Origin: Streptomyces lydicus
GTDB taxonomy: Bacteria > Actinomycetota > Actinomycetes > Streptomycetales > Streptomycetaceae
Length of the DNA: 64,000 nucleotides
Direction of reading: 5' to 3'
NCBI RefSeq assembly: GCF_004125265.1
Contig: NZ_RDTE01000003.1
Span: 682,001-746,000 of the forward strand
The notes beneath the pieces are model-generated. The model did no database searches. It had not been told where the DNA came from and worked only from the letters and a program-made list of their open reading frames with translations. A program made the position numbers and the translations under genes. Below, piece after piece: positions 10,132-18,461 of this stretch. Position 1 is the first letter of the stretch; each line of letters opens with the position of its first letter.

Positions 10132-10683
10132 GGCCAGAACCTATCCGACCGCGACCATAGCCCCATCTGAGGATGTCGGAGCATCGCAGTCGCCCGCCAT
10201 TTCTTAGTCCGGAAAAGGGATTCTGGGTGGGCTGACCGTTCTGCTCACCAAGTCTCCCAAGGTGGACACCGCGCCATCAGGCTCCGAGGAGAGACGGTGA
10301 CAGCGCCGGCCGGACATACCTGAACATGCCCAGCGGCCGTGTCCCTGCCCCCGACAAGGCAGGGACACGAGTCATGCTCCGCTTCCACTGCGTCTTCCCA
10401 GCAGATCCGCCCGAGTCCTCGGCGAGCGCGACGAGGCAGGGCATGGTCAGCTGAGTCGGCCTTACGGACTGGAGGAACCGTGGGCATCCGGCCGACCACG
10501 GAGCCTCCGCAAAAACCCGTTGGCGGCCATGGCGACCACTGCTACTTTTCCGGAGGCCGTGCGAGAGAACGAGGAGGTGGTACCCGTGAACGCAGTATCG
10601 GCATGGGTGCTCCCCTCCGGGGTCACGGTCGGACGACAGGTCGTCCGGGAGCGCCGTTCAGAGCACTCCCGAAAGGCACGACC
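10132..10683. other. Long intergenic region with a hairpin
   Basis: About 550 bases between the HIT gene start and the hydrolase start. Besides the hairpin at 10339-10368 nothing is recognised; short open frames on both strands lack family features. GTG 10586 after GAGGAGG looks like a start site but its frame has no recognisable product. Confidence 0.4.
10339..10368. terminator. Hairpin, possible terminator
   Basis: Perfect 11-bp inverted repeat (arm GTGTCCCTGCC, arms 10339-10349 and 10358-10368) with an 8-base loop. No intact gene ends nearby, so it may belong to a lost gene or act as an upstream insulator. Confidence 0.5.
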
Positions 10684-11406
10684 ATGCGATTCACTTCCGA
10701 ACAGCACCTCGACGACGGCGTCCTCGAACGCGAATTCACCCTCGACGAGATCCCCGGCGTCCTGTGGACGCCCAGATCCGCACCGGCCCCACTGATCCTG
10801 ATCGGCCACAACGGCGGCTTGCACAAGCGGCACCCGCGGCTGGTGGCCCGGGCCCGGCACTACGCGGCGGAGTACGGCTTCGCGGTGGCCGCCATCGACG
10901 CCCCCGGGCACGGTGACCGGCCCCGTTCCGCCGTCGATGAGCAGGCCCGGGCCGACCTCCGCCGGGCGATGGAAGCCGGCGAGCCGGTCGACGAGATCGT
11001 CGACTCCTTCATCGTCCCGCTGGTCGAAAGGGCGGTCCCGGAGTGGCGGACCACCCTGGACGCCCTCCTTTCGCTGCCCGAGATCGGCGGCCGGGTCGGG
11101 TACGAGGGGATGACCGCCATCGGCATTCGGCTGGCGTCGGCTGAGCCGCGCATCTCGGCCGCCGTCTTCTTCGCCGGGGGATTCGTGCCCGGCGCCCTGC
11201 GTGAGGAGGCCCGGCAGGTCACCGTTCCGCTGCAGTTCCTGCTGCAGTGGGACGACGAAGGGGTGGAACGACAGTCGGCCCTGGACCTGTTCGACGCCTT
11301 CGGCACCAGGGAGAAGACGTTGCACGCCAACCTGGGCGGGCACGCCGGTGTCCCGTGGTTCGAGGTGGACGACGGGGCCCGGTTCCTCGCCCGGCACCTG
11401 AAGTGA
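10684..11406 (+). CDS. Alpha/beta-hydrolase (dienelactone hydrolase-like)
   Basis: 240-residue alpha/beta-hydrolase fold protein. The strand-turn ILIGHNGGLHKRHPRLVARA carries the oxyanion region, AAIDAPGHGDRP is the typical loop after strand 4, and GHAGVPWFEVDD near the C-terminus supplies the catalytic His. The nucleophile elbow reads YEGMTAIGIR, where the usual GxSxG is not obvious (Gly-Met-Thr), so the nucleophile is uncertain or replaced. Start ATG 10684 follows GAAAGGCACG. Ordinary family length. Substrate unknown. Confidence 0.7.
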   Translation: MRFTSEQHLDDGVLEREFTLDEIPGVLWTPRSAPAPLILIGHNGGLHKRHPRLVARARHYAAEYGFAVAAIDAPGHGDRPRSAVDEQARADLRRAMEAGEPVDEIVDSFIVPLVERAVPEWRTTLDALLSLPEIGGRVGYEGMTAIGIRLASAEPRISAAVFFAGGFVPGALREEARQVTVPLQFLLQWDDEGVERQSALDLFDAFGTREKTLHANLGGHAGVPWFEVDDGARFLARHLK

Positions 11407-11472
11407 GGCCGGGTCGTCAGGACCACGTGGGATGAGTCGGCGCTGCCGGGTGCCCGGCAGCGCTCAACCCCG

Positions 11473-11910
11473 CTATATCCGCGGCCTGTTGATCAGGCGG
11501 GAGAGCACGATCACGCTCTCGGTGCGGTCGATGACACAGGCGCCGCGGACCCGCTGAATGGCCTGTTCCAGGTGCGCGATGTCCTTGGCGAGCATGTGGA
11601 GCAACGCATCCGCGGCGCCGGAGACGGTGCACGCCTCGACGACTTCCGGAATCCCTTCCAGGTCGCGCTGCAGCTCTTCGGGGGTGGGATTGCCGTTGCA
11701 GTACACCTCCACGAAGGCCTCGGTCCGCCAGCCCAGCGCCTGGGTGTCGATGAGCGCGGTGAACCCGCGAATCGCGCCGCCGGCGACGAGGCGGTCCAGT
11801 CGCCTCTTGGCGGCCGGTGCGGAGAGCCCCGCCGCGTCACCGATCTCGGCATAGGTGCTCCGGGCGTTGCGCATCACACAACGGATGATCTCTTCGTCGA
11901 TGGCGTCCAC
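11473..11910 (-). CDS. Lrp/AsnC-family regulator
   Basis: 145-residue feast/famine regulator: N-terminal helix-turn-helix (AEIGDAAGLSAPAAKRRLDR) and C-terminal RAM ligand domain (EVVEACTVSGAADALLHMLA). It is divergent from the M20 peptidase and permease genes, so it probably senses an amino acid and controls their expression. The 5' leader (plus strand 11928-11975) is almost pure pyrimidine on the coding strand. An unusually short N-terminus (MDAIDEEIIRCVM) matches normal Lrp proteins, supporting the chosen start at 11910. Confidence 0.9.
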   Translation of the reverse strand: MDAIDEEIIRCVMRNARSTYAEIGDAAGLSAPAAKRRLDRLVAGGAIRGFTALIDTQALGWRTEAFVEVYCNGNPTPEELQRDLEGIPEVVEACTVSGAADALLHMLAKDIAHLEQAIQRVRGACVIDRTESVIVLSRLINRPRI

Positions 11911-12108
11911 GCCGCTGACTCCAGGAAAGACAAGAAAGAGAGGAAAAGGAAAGAGACGACCCGCGCGGTGCGCAAGAAAACTCCGCAGCGGCTTTCAGAG
12001 GGCAAGAAATCAATTGCCATGGGCAAGGTATGGCGATTGATTGCGCCGCCGGCCCGACCATAGCATCCGGGCTCACCCACCGAGCCGCAGCGACGGGAGC
12101 CACCGCAC

Positions 12109-13383
12109 ATGACCCCAGCAGTGAGTGCCGAGGAGGCCGCCGCACTGGCGGCGATCGACGAGGAGGCCGTTTCCCGCATGCTGCGGGAACTGGTCGCCAT
12201 CCCCAGCGTCACCGGGAGCGCCGCCGAGTCCGAGATGCAGCACCACCTCGCCGGACACCTCGACCGGCTCGGCCTCGACGTCGATCTGTGGTCCATGGAC
12301 CTGCCCGCGCTCCGCGCGCACCCCGGCTTCCCCGGGACCGAGGCACCACGCGACGAGGCGTGGGGGCTGGTGGCGACGACCTCGGACGGCGGCGACGGGC
12401 CGACCATGATCCTGCAAGGCCATGTCGATGTCGTACCCCCCGGCGACCTCCGGCAATGGGAGGGCGATCCCTTCACCCCCAGGGTGGTCGGAGACGTCGT
12501 CCACGGCCGGGGCGCCTGTGACATGAAGGCCGGGCTGGTCGCCCATCTCGCCGCCCTGGCGGCGATCCGCGCCGGCGGGGTCAGGCTGCGCGGCCGGGTG
12601 GCCGCCCACTGCGTGGTCGGCGAGGAGGACGGCGGGCTCGGCGCCTTCGGCACCCTCCGGCGCGGACACACCGGTGACGCGTGCATCATCACCGAGCCGA
12701 CGGGCGGCACGCTGGTGACCGCCAACGCCGGTGCGCTGACCTTCCGCATCGAGGTCCCGGGCCGCGCCACCCATGCCAGCACGCGCGACGCGGGAGTCAG
12801 CGCCATCGACGCGTACGCGCCCGTCCACCGGGCACTGGCGCGTCTCGAATCCCGGCGCAATGCGTCGGCCGACCCGCTGATGGCCGAGTACCCGGTTCCG
12901 TACGCGCTCTGTGTCGGCACGCTGCACGCGGGCTCGTGGGCGAGCAGCGTGCCGGATTGTCTCGTCGCCGAGGGCAGGCTGGGCGTCCGGCTGGGCGAGG
13001 ACCCCGCCGAGGCGATCGCCGACTTCGAGGACTGTGTGGCGGAGGCCTGTGCGGACGACCCCTGGCTGCGCGCTCACCCGGCGGTCGTGACCTGGCCCGG
13101 CGGCCGATTCGCCAGTGGCCGGCTGCCCGCGGGCCATCCGCTTTCGGAGCTGGTCCGAGGCGCACATGCCGACGCCGTGGGCGGGCCGTCGATCCGCGAG
13201 CGCGGCGCGCCCTACGGAAGCGACCTGCGCCTGTACGCCGCGGCGGACATCCCGACGCTGCAATTCGGGCCCGGCGACGTTCGGTTGGCGCACAGCCCCC
13301 GCGAGCAGGTGTCCGTATCCGAGGTCGTCGCGGTGGCCCGCACCCTCGTCCTCGCGGTGCTGCGCAGCGTCGGCACTCGATAG
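12109..13383 (+). CDS. M20-family metallopeptidase / deacylase (ArgE-DapE type)
   Basis: 424-residue di-zinc hydrolase of the ArgE/DapE/ACY1 group, acting in the cytosol on N-acyl amino acids or small peptides. Metal and catalytic residues are all visible: GHVDVVPPGD (His104, Asp106), RGACDMKAGL (bridging Asp), GEEDGG (catalytic Glu pair), TEPTGG and the C-terminal LAHSPREQV His. ATG 12109 follows GGGAGCCACCGCAC. It is divergent from an Lrp regulator and upstream of an amino-acid permease remnant, suggesting an amino-acid salvage unit: peptide or acyl amino acid is hydrolysed and the product imported or exported. Confidence 0.85.
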   Translation: MTPAVSAEEAAALAAIDEEAVSRMLRELVAIPSVTGSAAESEMQHHLAGHLDRLGLDVDLWSMDLPALRAHPGFPGTEAPRDEAWGLVATTSDGGDGPTMILQGHVDVVPPGDLRQWEGDPFTPRVVGDVVHGRGACDMKAGLVAHLAALAAIRAGGVRLRGRVAAHCVVGEEDGGLGAFGTLRRGHTGDACIITEPTGGTLVTANAGALTFRIEVPGRATHASTRDAGVSAIDAYAPVHRALARLESRRNASADPLMAEYPVPYALCVGTLHAGSWASSVPDCLVAEGRLGVRLGEDPAEAIADFEDCVAEACADDPWLRAHPAVVTWPGGRFASGRLPAGHPLSELVRGAHADAVGGPSIRERGAPYGSDLRLYAAADIPTLQFGPGDVRLAHSPREQVSVSEVVAVARTLVLAVLRSVGTR

Positions 13384-13403
13384 ACCGGATGGGCCAGACA
13401 GCC

Positions 13404-13440
13404 GGATGGGCCGGATGGGCGGATGGGCGGATGGGCGGAT
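13404..13440. repeat. Short tandem repeat, GGATGGGC units
   Basis: Four to five tandem copies of GGATGGGC/GGATGGGCC just after the peptidase stop; one more isolated copy at 13387. Small local expansion with no other signal. Confidence 0.8.
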
Positions 13441-13611
13441 AAGCCGGACCTCCGCGTGGGCGTCGGCGGTTGCGGTGGCGGTGACCGTCGCGACAGACGC
13501 GGAGGCAGATCCGCGCACGGAGCGGTCGTCGGCGCTCTGCCGGACATCGACGGGCCAAGGCCCGCGCCCTCGATCGCCACGCCCCGAACGACCACGGAAC
13601 GAAGGGGACCC

Positions 13612-14259
13612 ATGACCTCAGCAAAGGTTGAACAACACCCACTCGACACCGGCACGGCCGCGCCCGAAGAGGGCTACCGGCGGGGGCTCGGCAGCCGGCA
13701 GATCCAGATGATGGCCCTCGGAGGCGCGATCGGCACGGGGCTCTTCTACGGCTCCGGCGAGGGCATCGCCGCTGTCGGGCCGAGCCTGGTGGCCTGTTAC
13801 GCCGCGGCGGGCCTCGTCATCTTCCTCATCATGCGGGCGCTCGGCGAACTGCTCACCCATCGCCCCACCTCGGGCAGCTTCGCGGACCACGCGCGCGAGT
13901 TCTGCGGCCCGTTCGCCGGCTTCGTCACCGGCTGGTCGTACTGGGCCGCCTGGGTCGCCTCCTGCATGGCAGAGGTCACCGCGGCCGGCCACTACATCGC
14001 CTATTGGTGGCCGGCCGTCCCGGTCTGGGCCACCGCCGCAACGGCCCTGGTCGTGCTGCTCGCCGCGAATCTGGTCTCCGTCACCCTCTTCGGAGAACTG
14101 GAATTCTGGATCGCGCTCGCCGCGCTCGCCTTCGTGGTCGTGCCGATGACCACCTCCCCCGACACCCGTCCCGGACTGTATGTGTGGGCGGTGTGGTTCA
14201 CCGCTCTCACCGTCGTCTACGGGCTGGCCATCAAGAGGGGCCATCGGGAGCGGAGTTGA
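13612..14259 (+). CDS. Amino-acid permease (APC family) with a large internal deletion
   Basis: The first 160 residues are a normal APC-family amino-acid permease N-terminus: RRGLGSRQIQMMALGGAIGT and GTGLFYGSGEGI (helix 1), LIMRALGELLTHRPTSGSFA, SYWAAWVASCMAEVTAAGHY, and a helix ending LVSVTLFGELEFWIAL. The chain then jumps to PMTTSPDTRPGLYVWAVWF and ends KRGHRERS, which is the last helix of full-length (about 460-residue) relatives. About half the transporter is missing but the frame is preserved, giving 215 residues. Start ATG 13612 has GAAGGGGACCC upstream. Probably non-functional as a transporter. Adjacent to the peptidase, co-directional. Confidence 0.75.
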   Translation: MTSAKVEQHPLDTGTAAPEEGYRRGLGSRQIQMMALGGAIGTGLFYGSGEGIAAVGPSLVACYAAAGLVIFLIMRALGELLTHRPTSGSFADHAREFCGPFAGFVTGWSYWAAWVASCMAEVTAAGHYIAYWWPAVPVWATAATALVVLLAANLVSVTLFGELEFWIALAALAFVVVPMTTSPDTRPGLYVWAVWFTALTVVYGLAIKRGHRERS

Positions 14260-14351
14260 ACCGAAGGCGGGCCCCTGCTTCACGTACTTCAAGGCGGACC
14301 TCTACCAACCCGGTTGGCAGGCAGGGCCCCTGCCTGTGCGAGCCCGACCGG

Positions 14352-14642
14352 TCAGCGACCCGAATCCGGAACCTCGCGCGGGGCGGACGACGCCTGGCCT
14401 CCGGGCCGGGAGACCCAGCCGGCGGTGGCGGCCAGCGTACGCAGGACGGTAGCGCCGGCGAACACGGCCGAGGAGACCGGCCAGCCCATCCATCGCGTCA
14501 GGTCATCTCGCAGGTCGGGATCGACCTCGACGGTCACCCGGATGTATCTGCTCTGCAACCTGGTGACCTTGGTGGGCCGGGGTGCCGAGACAGCCGGCCC
14601 GCGCCGCAATGCCGCGCGGTAGCTCTCCTTGCGCTGACTCAT
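14352..14642 (-). CDS. Ribbon-helix-helix-like ParB partner protein, altered C-terminus
   Basis: Small basic protein that starts MSQRKESYRAALRRG, the usual N-terminus of the small partner of actinobacterial plasmid ParA proteins, and continues RYIRVTVEVDPDLRDDLTRW (ribbon-helix-helix-like). After RWMG the sequence no longer resembles the family, so the C-terminus was probably replaced by a deletion or insertion. Its ATG overlaps the ParA stop (ATGA), showing translational coupling. Confidence 0.6.
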   Translation of the reverse strand: MSQRKESYRAALRRGPAVSAPRPTKVTRLQSRYIRVTVEVDPDLRDDLTRWMGWPVSSAVFAGATVLRTLAATAGWVSRPGGQASSAPREVPDSGR

Positions 14643-15274
14643 GATTCATCCTGACGCTTGATCAGTTCCTCCGCGAAATCCATGTACGCCGACCCCTTGG
14701 CCTGGACCGGGTTCCCAAAAGACTGGGCGTACAGGTCGAGCCGCGCGATGTGGGTGTCCAGCACCTCGAAACCCCGCTCGGTGAGTGCTTCGCGAGCGTC
14801 CGCATCCGGCCCGGTGCGCGTGGCATCGGGCCGGTTGGTGCGATTGAGCAGCACCGCCGAGCGGGCCGGCTCGGCACGCAGGGACTGCACGTCCGCCATC
14901 TCGCCCAGGATGGGCGCCATCCGGTCCAGTTCGATGGGGGCGGGGGTGACGGGGACGATCCACTCGCCTGCGTACCGCATGATGCTGCGGGCGATGCGGG
15001 GATGGTCCTCCAGCTGGGGCGCATCGAGCACGACGGCCTGCCGGTCACCGAGGAAGTCGTTCACACGACGGTGGACGTCCCCCACCGGCAAGGCGATCAC
15101 CGGAAACGGAAAGCCATGGGCCAGCTCGCTCCAGCGCAGTGCGGAAGCGGCCGGATCACCGTCGACCAGCAGCGGCGGCATACCCCACTCATGGAGCGCA
15201 TGGGCCAGCCACACAGCACTGGTCGTCTTACCGACGCCGGGCTTGAGATTTACAAACGCGCAACTCAAAGGCAC
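14639..15274 (-). CDS. parA: ParA-family partition ATPase
   Basis: 211-residue Walker-type ATPase for plasmid segregation. The deviant Walker A motif is KPGVGKTTSAVWLAHAL (residues 11-27), then LLVDGDPAASALRW and the Walker A' / switch-type segment VVLDAPQLED. PIELDRMAPIL and LLNRTNRPD are family blocks. Such short ParA proteins occur on Streptomyces plasmids and integrative elements, paired with a small DNA-binding partner, here the overlapping downstream gene. No replication gene or att site is visible, so it is a plasmid relic or part of a larger element that was lost. Confidence 0.85.
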   Translation of the reverse strand: MPLSCAFVNLKPGVGKTTSAVWLAHALHEWGMPPLLVDGDPAASALRWSELAHGFPFPVIALPVGDVHRRVNDFLGDRQAVVLDAPQLEDHPRIARSIMRYAGEWIVPVTPAPIELDRMAPILGEMADVQSLRAEPARSAVLLNRTNRPDATRTGPDADAREALTERGFEVLDTHIARLDLYAQSFGNPVQAKGSAYMDFAEELIKRQDES

Positions 15275-15510
15275 AAGAAAGGACAGTAATGGGCGCGGTC
15301 ATCCAGTCTCAGTCGGCACGAGGGTGTGGTCCCGCGGTTCACCCGCAAGCAGTGAGAAACGTCGGACAGCGGGGGCGTTCGCGGCCGGCCCTGCGCACCA
15401 CCAGCTGCCTCTTCTTGCCCCTCGTCGGATGACATTCGGCCCCCCACCCATCCGCACCGGCCCCTCCGCTCGGCCCGCCACGACCGGTCTTCACCGGCCC
15501 GGAAGCCGGG
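15275..15510. other. Region upstream of parA, no gene recognised
   Basis: Holds the parA promoter region and possibly its centromere-like site. Nothing tandemly repeated is evident. The overlap of MarR and ParA upstream regions is about 235 bases. Confidence 0.3.
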
Positions 15511-15972
15511 TCACTCCTCCAGCGCCGCCGCCATGCGGTCGAGGTCGGCAAGGAGCGCTGCCAGGCGCTGCGCCGGGATGGCTTCGACCATGCGCTGTTC
15601 GATGGCGTAGACGTCGGCCTGAACCGCGGTCAGGCGCGCGTTGCCCTCCTCGGTGAGGCGGGCGGGCCGGGCGCGGCCGTGGTCGGCGGTGGTGGGGCGG
15701 GTGATCAGTCCCGCTTCCTGCAGGCCCCGCAGGACGACGTTCCCGGATTGCCGGGTGACGAAGGTCGCGCGGGCGAGTTCGGCGTTGGACATGCCGGGAT
15801 ACAGGGCCAGGAGTTCGAGGGTCGAGTACTGCGGCACGGTCAGGCCGTGCTCGCGCAGGACCTTGTCCATGGCGCCACGGAGGGCGGCCTGGGTGCGTTT
15901 GAGCAGGTACCCCACGTGGTGAGTGACGTCTTTCGTGGGGTGTGACGGTTCGGCCGACTCATTCTCCAGCAT
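15511..15972 (-). CDS. MarR-family regulator
   Basis: 153-residue winged helix-turn-helix repressor: HVGYLLKRTQAALRGAMDKV dimer helices, recognition region MSNAELARATFVTRQSGNVV, wing TTADHGRARPARLTEEG. Start chosen at ATG 15972 since the longer form (16014) would read through the operator; the first operator box overlaps this start codon. Divergent from a VOC protein gene, it most likely represses both. Confidence 0.85.
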   Translation of the reverse strand: MLENESAEPSHPTKDVTHHVGYLLKRTQAALRGAMDKVLREHGLTVPQYSTLELLALYPGMSNAELARATFVTRQSGNVVLRGLQEAGLITRPTTADHGRARPARLTEEGNARLTAVQADVYAIEQRMVEAIPAQRLAALLADLDRMAAALEE

Positions 15973-16033
15973 GTCAGCATTTTGACATACGCGACTCGGT
16001 CGCCTTAGCCTCACTCATGTCAAAGTCCTGACA
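15972..16033. promoter_or_regulatory. Twin MarR operator boxes
   Basis: Two inverted repeats of identical design, TGTCA-N6-TGACA: box 1 at 15972-15987 (TGTCAGCATTTTGACA), box 2 at 16018-16033 (TGTCAAAGTCCTGACA), 46 bases apart start to start. One covers the MarR start codon, the other lies 19 bases before the VOC gene start. Confidence 0.75.
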
Positions 16034-16051
16034 TTGAGTTCGAGGAGACCC

Positions 16052-16423
16052 ATGACTGCCACCATCGACGGCCCCGACTTCGTCGCCCTGCAAGTGCGCG
16101 ACCTGAGCGCGGCAGCGGACTTCTGCGAGCGGCACCTCGGTCTGCGCCGGGCCGCGGTCTCGCCACCCCACGCGGTCGTCTTCGACACCAAGCCGACCCC
16201 CTTCGCCGTCCGCGAGTCCCTCCCGGGCGTCGACCTCGCCGAAACCGCACGGCCCGGACTCGGCGCGGTGCTCTGGTTCCGTACCTCCGACGCCCACCAG
16301 CTCCACGACCAGCTCACCGCTGCCGGGATCAAGATCCTCACTCCGGTCACGGACAGCCCCTTCGGGCCGATGTTCTCCTTCGAGGGCCCCGAGGGCTACA
16401 CCCTCACCGCGCACGGAGGCTGA
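16052..16423 (+). CDS. VOC-superfamily (glyoxalase/bleomycin-resistance-like) protein
   Basis: 123-residue beta-alpha-beta-beta-beta protein: FVALQVRDLSAAADFCERHL at the N-terminus, FEGPEGYTLTAHGG at the end with the usual metal-binding Glu position. GAGGAG lies 8 bases before ATG 16052. It is divergently controlled by the MarR gene and flanked by its operator, a layout common for small-molecule or electrophile resistance. Substrate unknown. Confidence 0.8.
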   Translation: MTATIDGPDFVALQVRDLSAAADFCERHLGLRRAAVSPPHAVVFDTKPTPFAVRESLPGVDLAETARPGLGAVLWFRTSDAHQLHDQLTAAGIKILTPVTDSPFGPMFSFEGPEGYTLTAHGG

Positions 16424-16506
16424 CCACGCCCGCCGTCACCCTCACCCTCACCCTCACCCGGCCGGGCCCTTCCCGCTCGCCTCCGGCATCCGGTTCCCGG
16501 AGGGCT

Positions 16507-16806
16507 TCAGCCCCGCCGCCCACGGTTCGCCACGGGCTTTCCGGGCTCTGAGGTGCACAAGTGACCTATCGCGCGTGATGGAGCCCAGTAGGCTGCTGAA
16601 CGGCGCCGAACACCGGTGTATGCAACCAGCGCACGCCCCCCGGGGCAGCGTTCGGGGCAGTGCGGCTTCCTGCGTACGGTGATCAGGTGCGAGCGGACTG
16701 TGTGGACCGCGTGGACCGACACTGAATCGGCGGCGGCGATCTGACGTGTCTGGAGGCCGTTCACCATATGTTGGGCGATGCGCCGTTCGGCCGGGGTGAG
16801 CGCCGT
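16507..16806 (-). pseudogene. LuxR-type helix-turn-helix fragment
   Basis: Reads ALTPAERRIAQHMVNGLQTR then IAAADSVSVHAVHTVRSHLI, the DNA-binding domain of LuxR/NarL regulators (LTPxER ... T..IA ... VS..TVR.HL). No receiver or ATPase part is present and the frame opens without a proper start, so this is a remnant. It continues downstream into unrelated sequence to a stop at 16507. Confidence 0.55.
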
Positions 16807-16849
16807 GGTCGGACGGGGCCGGTCATGGCGTGATTCCTCGTGGCATCGG

Positions 16850-18082
16850 TCAGTGGGCCGGCGTCGGGCGCAGGCGCACGGGGACGGTGGTGTGGCCGTT
16901 GCTGATCAGGCTGGGCAGTCGCTTCAGCTCGTGCGGGTCGGCGGCGAGTTGGATGTCGGGGAAGCGCTCGAAGAGCAATCTCAGGACGGCAGTGACTTCG
17001 AGGCGGGCGAGCGGAGCCCCGAGGCAGAAGTGGACGCCGTGGCCGAAGGCGAGGTGTTCTTTGCTGGGGCGGGTGGCGTCGAAGCGATCGGCATGCGTGT
17101 GCCAGCGGGGGTGCCGGTTGGCGGCGGCATACGAGGCGAGGATGGCATCTCCGGCCTGGATGGTCTGTCCATCGGGGAGCGCGATGCCGACGCGGGCGTA
17201 GCGGAGGGGAAGGTGCTTGATGGCGGGCTGGTGGCGCAGTGTCTCCTCGACGACGTCCTGCCAGGTGCAACGGCCGGAGCGGACGTGAGCCAACTGCTGC
17301 GGGTCGGTCAGCAGAGCGGTGACGGCGGCGTCGATGACGTTGACGGTGGTCTCGTACCCGGCCGCGAGCATCAGCAGGAGCGTGTCGCGCAGCTCGGCGC
17401 TGCTGAGGGCCGAGCCGTCGCCCTCCTCGTCGCGGGCGGCGATCAGCGACGAGGTCATGTCCTCACCGGGCTCGGTGCGCTTGATCTCGATCAGGGCGTC
17501 CAGCAAGCCGTAGAGGGTGGCCGTGTTGGCGACCTGTTCCTCGACGGTGAGATGGGTGGCGAACACGGTGTCCACCACGGTGCGGAACTCGGGCCGCCGG
17601 TCGGCAGGTACGCCCATGAGCCGGCCGATGACAGCGATCGGGAGCGGGTAGGCAAGCTGCTCTCGCAGGTCGACCGTCTCGTCGGCCGGAAGGGCATCGA
17701 GGTCGTCGAGGATGGCGTTTACGAGGGTCTCGATGTCTGTCTGGAGGGCGGCGGTTCGGCGGGCCGAGAGGGTGGGGGCGACCATGCGGCGCAGGCGGCT
17801 GTGATCCTTGCCGTAGGCGGTGAACATGTTGCTGACGGACACCCACAGGGCCAGTGGCCAGGTGGGCACGGTCTCGGCGAAGTCCGGCCAGTGAGCGCGC
17901 GCGTCTTTGGAGACGTCCTTGCTGGTCAGGAGCTGCTTGAGGAGGTCCGGGTCGGACACGCTCCAGGCGCGCACGCCGAGGATGTCCACCAGCGTGGCCG
18001 GGCCGCGATCACGCAGGGCCTGGTGCTCGGCGTCCGGATCGGCCCCTGTGGGGTCGAGGACGAGGATCTGCTGTGGGGACAT
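16850..18082 (-). CDS. Cytochrome P450
   Basis: 410-residue class I bacterial P450. Oxygen-binding helix motif AAGYETTVNVIDAA, ExxR motif VEETLRHQP, and the heme-thiolate loop FGHGVHFCLGAPLAR with Cys near residue 352. ATG 18082 follows GAAAGAGGCAACACC. No ferredoxin gene is nearby. The stop of a P450 C-terminal fragment lies only 14 bases upstream, so this gene was the second member of a P450 pair. It is divergent from an MmyB-type XRE regulator. Hydroxylation substrate unknown. Confidence 0.9.
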   Translation of the reverse strand: MSPQQILVLDPTGADPDAEHQALRDRGPATLVDILGVRAWSVSDPDLLKQLLTSKDVSKDARAHWPDFAETVPTWPLALWVSVSNMFTAYGKDHSRLRRMVAPTLSARRTAALQTDIETLVNAILDDLDALPADETVDLREQLAYPLPIAVIGRLMGVPADRRPEFRTVVDTVFATHLTVEEQVANTATLYGLLDALIEIKRTEPGEDMTSSLIAARDEEGDGSALSSAELRDTLLLMLAAGYETTVNVIDAAVTALLTDPQQLAHVRSGRCTWQDVVEETLRHQPAIKHLPLRYARVGIALPDGQTIQAGDAILASYAAANRHPRWHTHADRFDATRPSKEHLAFGHGVHFCLGAPLARLEVTAVLRLLFERFPDIQLAADPHELKRLPSLISNGHTTVPVRLRPTPAH

Positions 18083-18095
18083 GGTGTTGCCTCTT

Positions 18096-18290
18096 TCAGC
18101 TGGTGGGGAGGATGACGGGCAGAGCGGTGAGGGAGCGGTGGAAGGGGCCAGGACGCCGGACGAGGTCGTCGCAGTGGTCAACGAGGGTCATCTCGGGAAG
18201 GACATCGAAGATGTGGCGGATGGCGGCCTCGGCGGCCAGGTAGAGGTAGGCGTGCGCGCCGGCGGGACAGCGGTACGGGCCGGCACAACG
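18096..18290 (-). pseudogene. C-terminal remnant of a second cytochrome P450
   Basis: The minus strand reads RCAGPYRCPAGAHAYLYLAA around a heme-Cys-like loop and ends RRPGPFHRSLTALPVILPTS, which matches the end of a different P450 subfamily (CPAxxxA..LA, WRPGPFHRALxALPV). The rest of the gene is missing; the DNA upstream is not P450-like. Confidence 0.65.
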
Positions 18291-18461
18291 CCGCGCCTGA
18301 CCACCGATTTGGCGGCTCCTGCCGGTGTCCGGCTTCGATGTACCGGAGGCTGGTGTCGGGTGAGGGCCGTCGGCAGCGGCCGACGTGCTTCCTTCCTCCC
18401 TCAGCGCCGCGACGCCGACCGTCGGCCGGAGTCGTGCGAGCGCGCTGTTTAGGGTGAGGTC

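Noticed and set aside
15319..15350. Possible extra CRISPR-like repeat upstream of parA
   Set aside because: Only a short match to GTGGTCCC and no second copy at the right distance.
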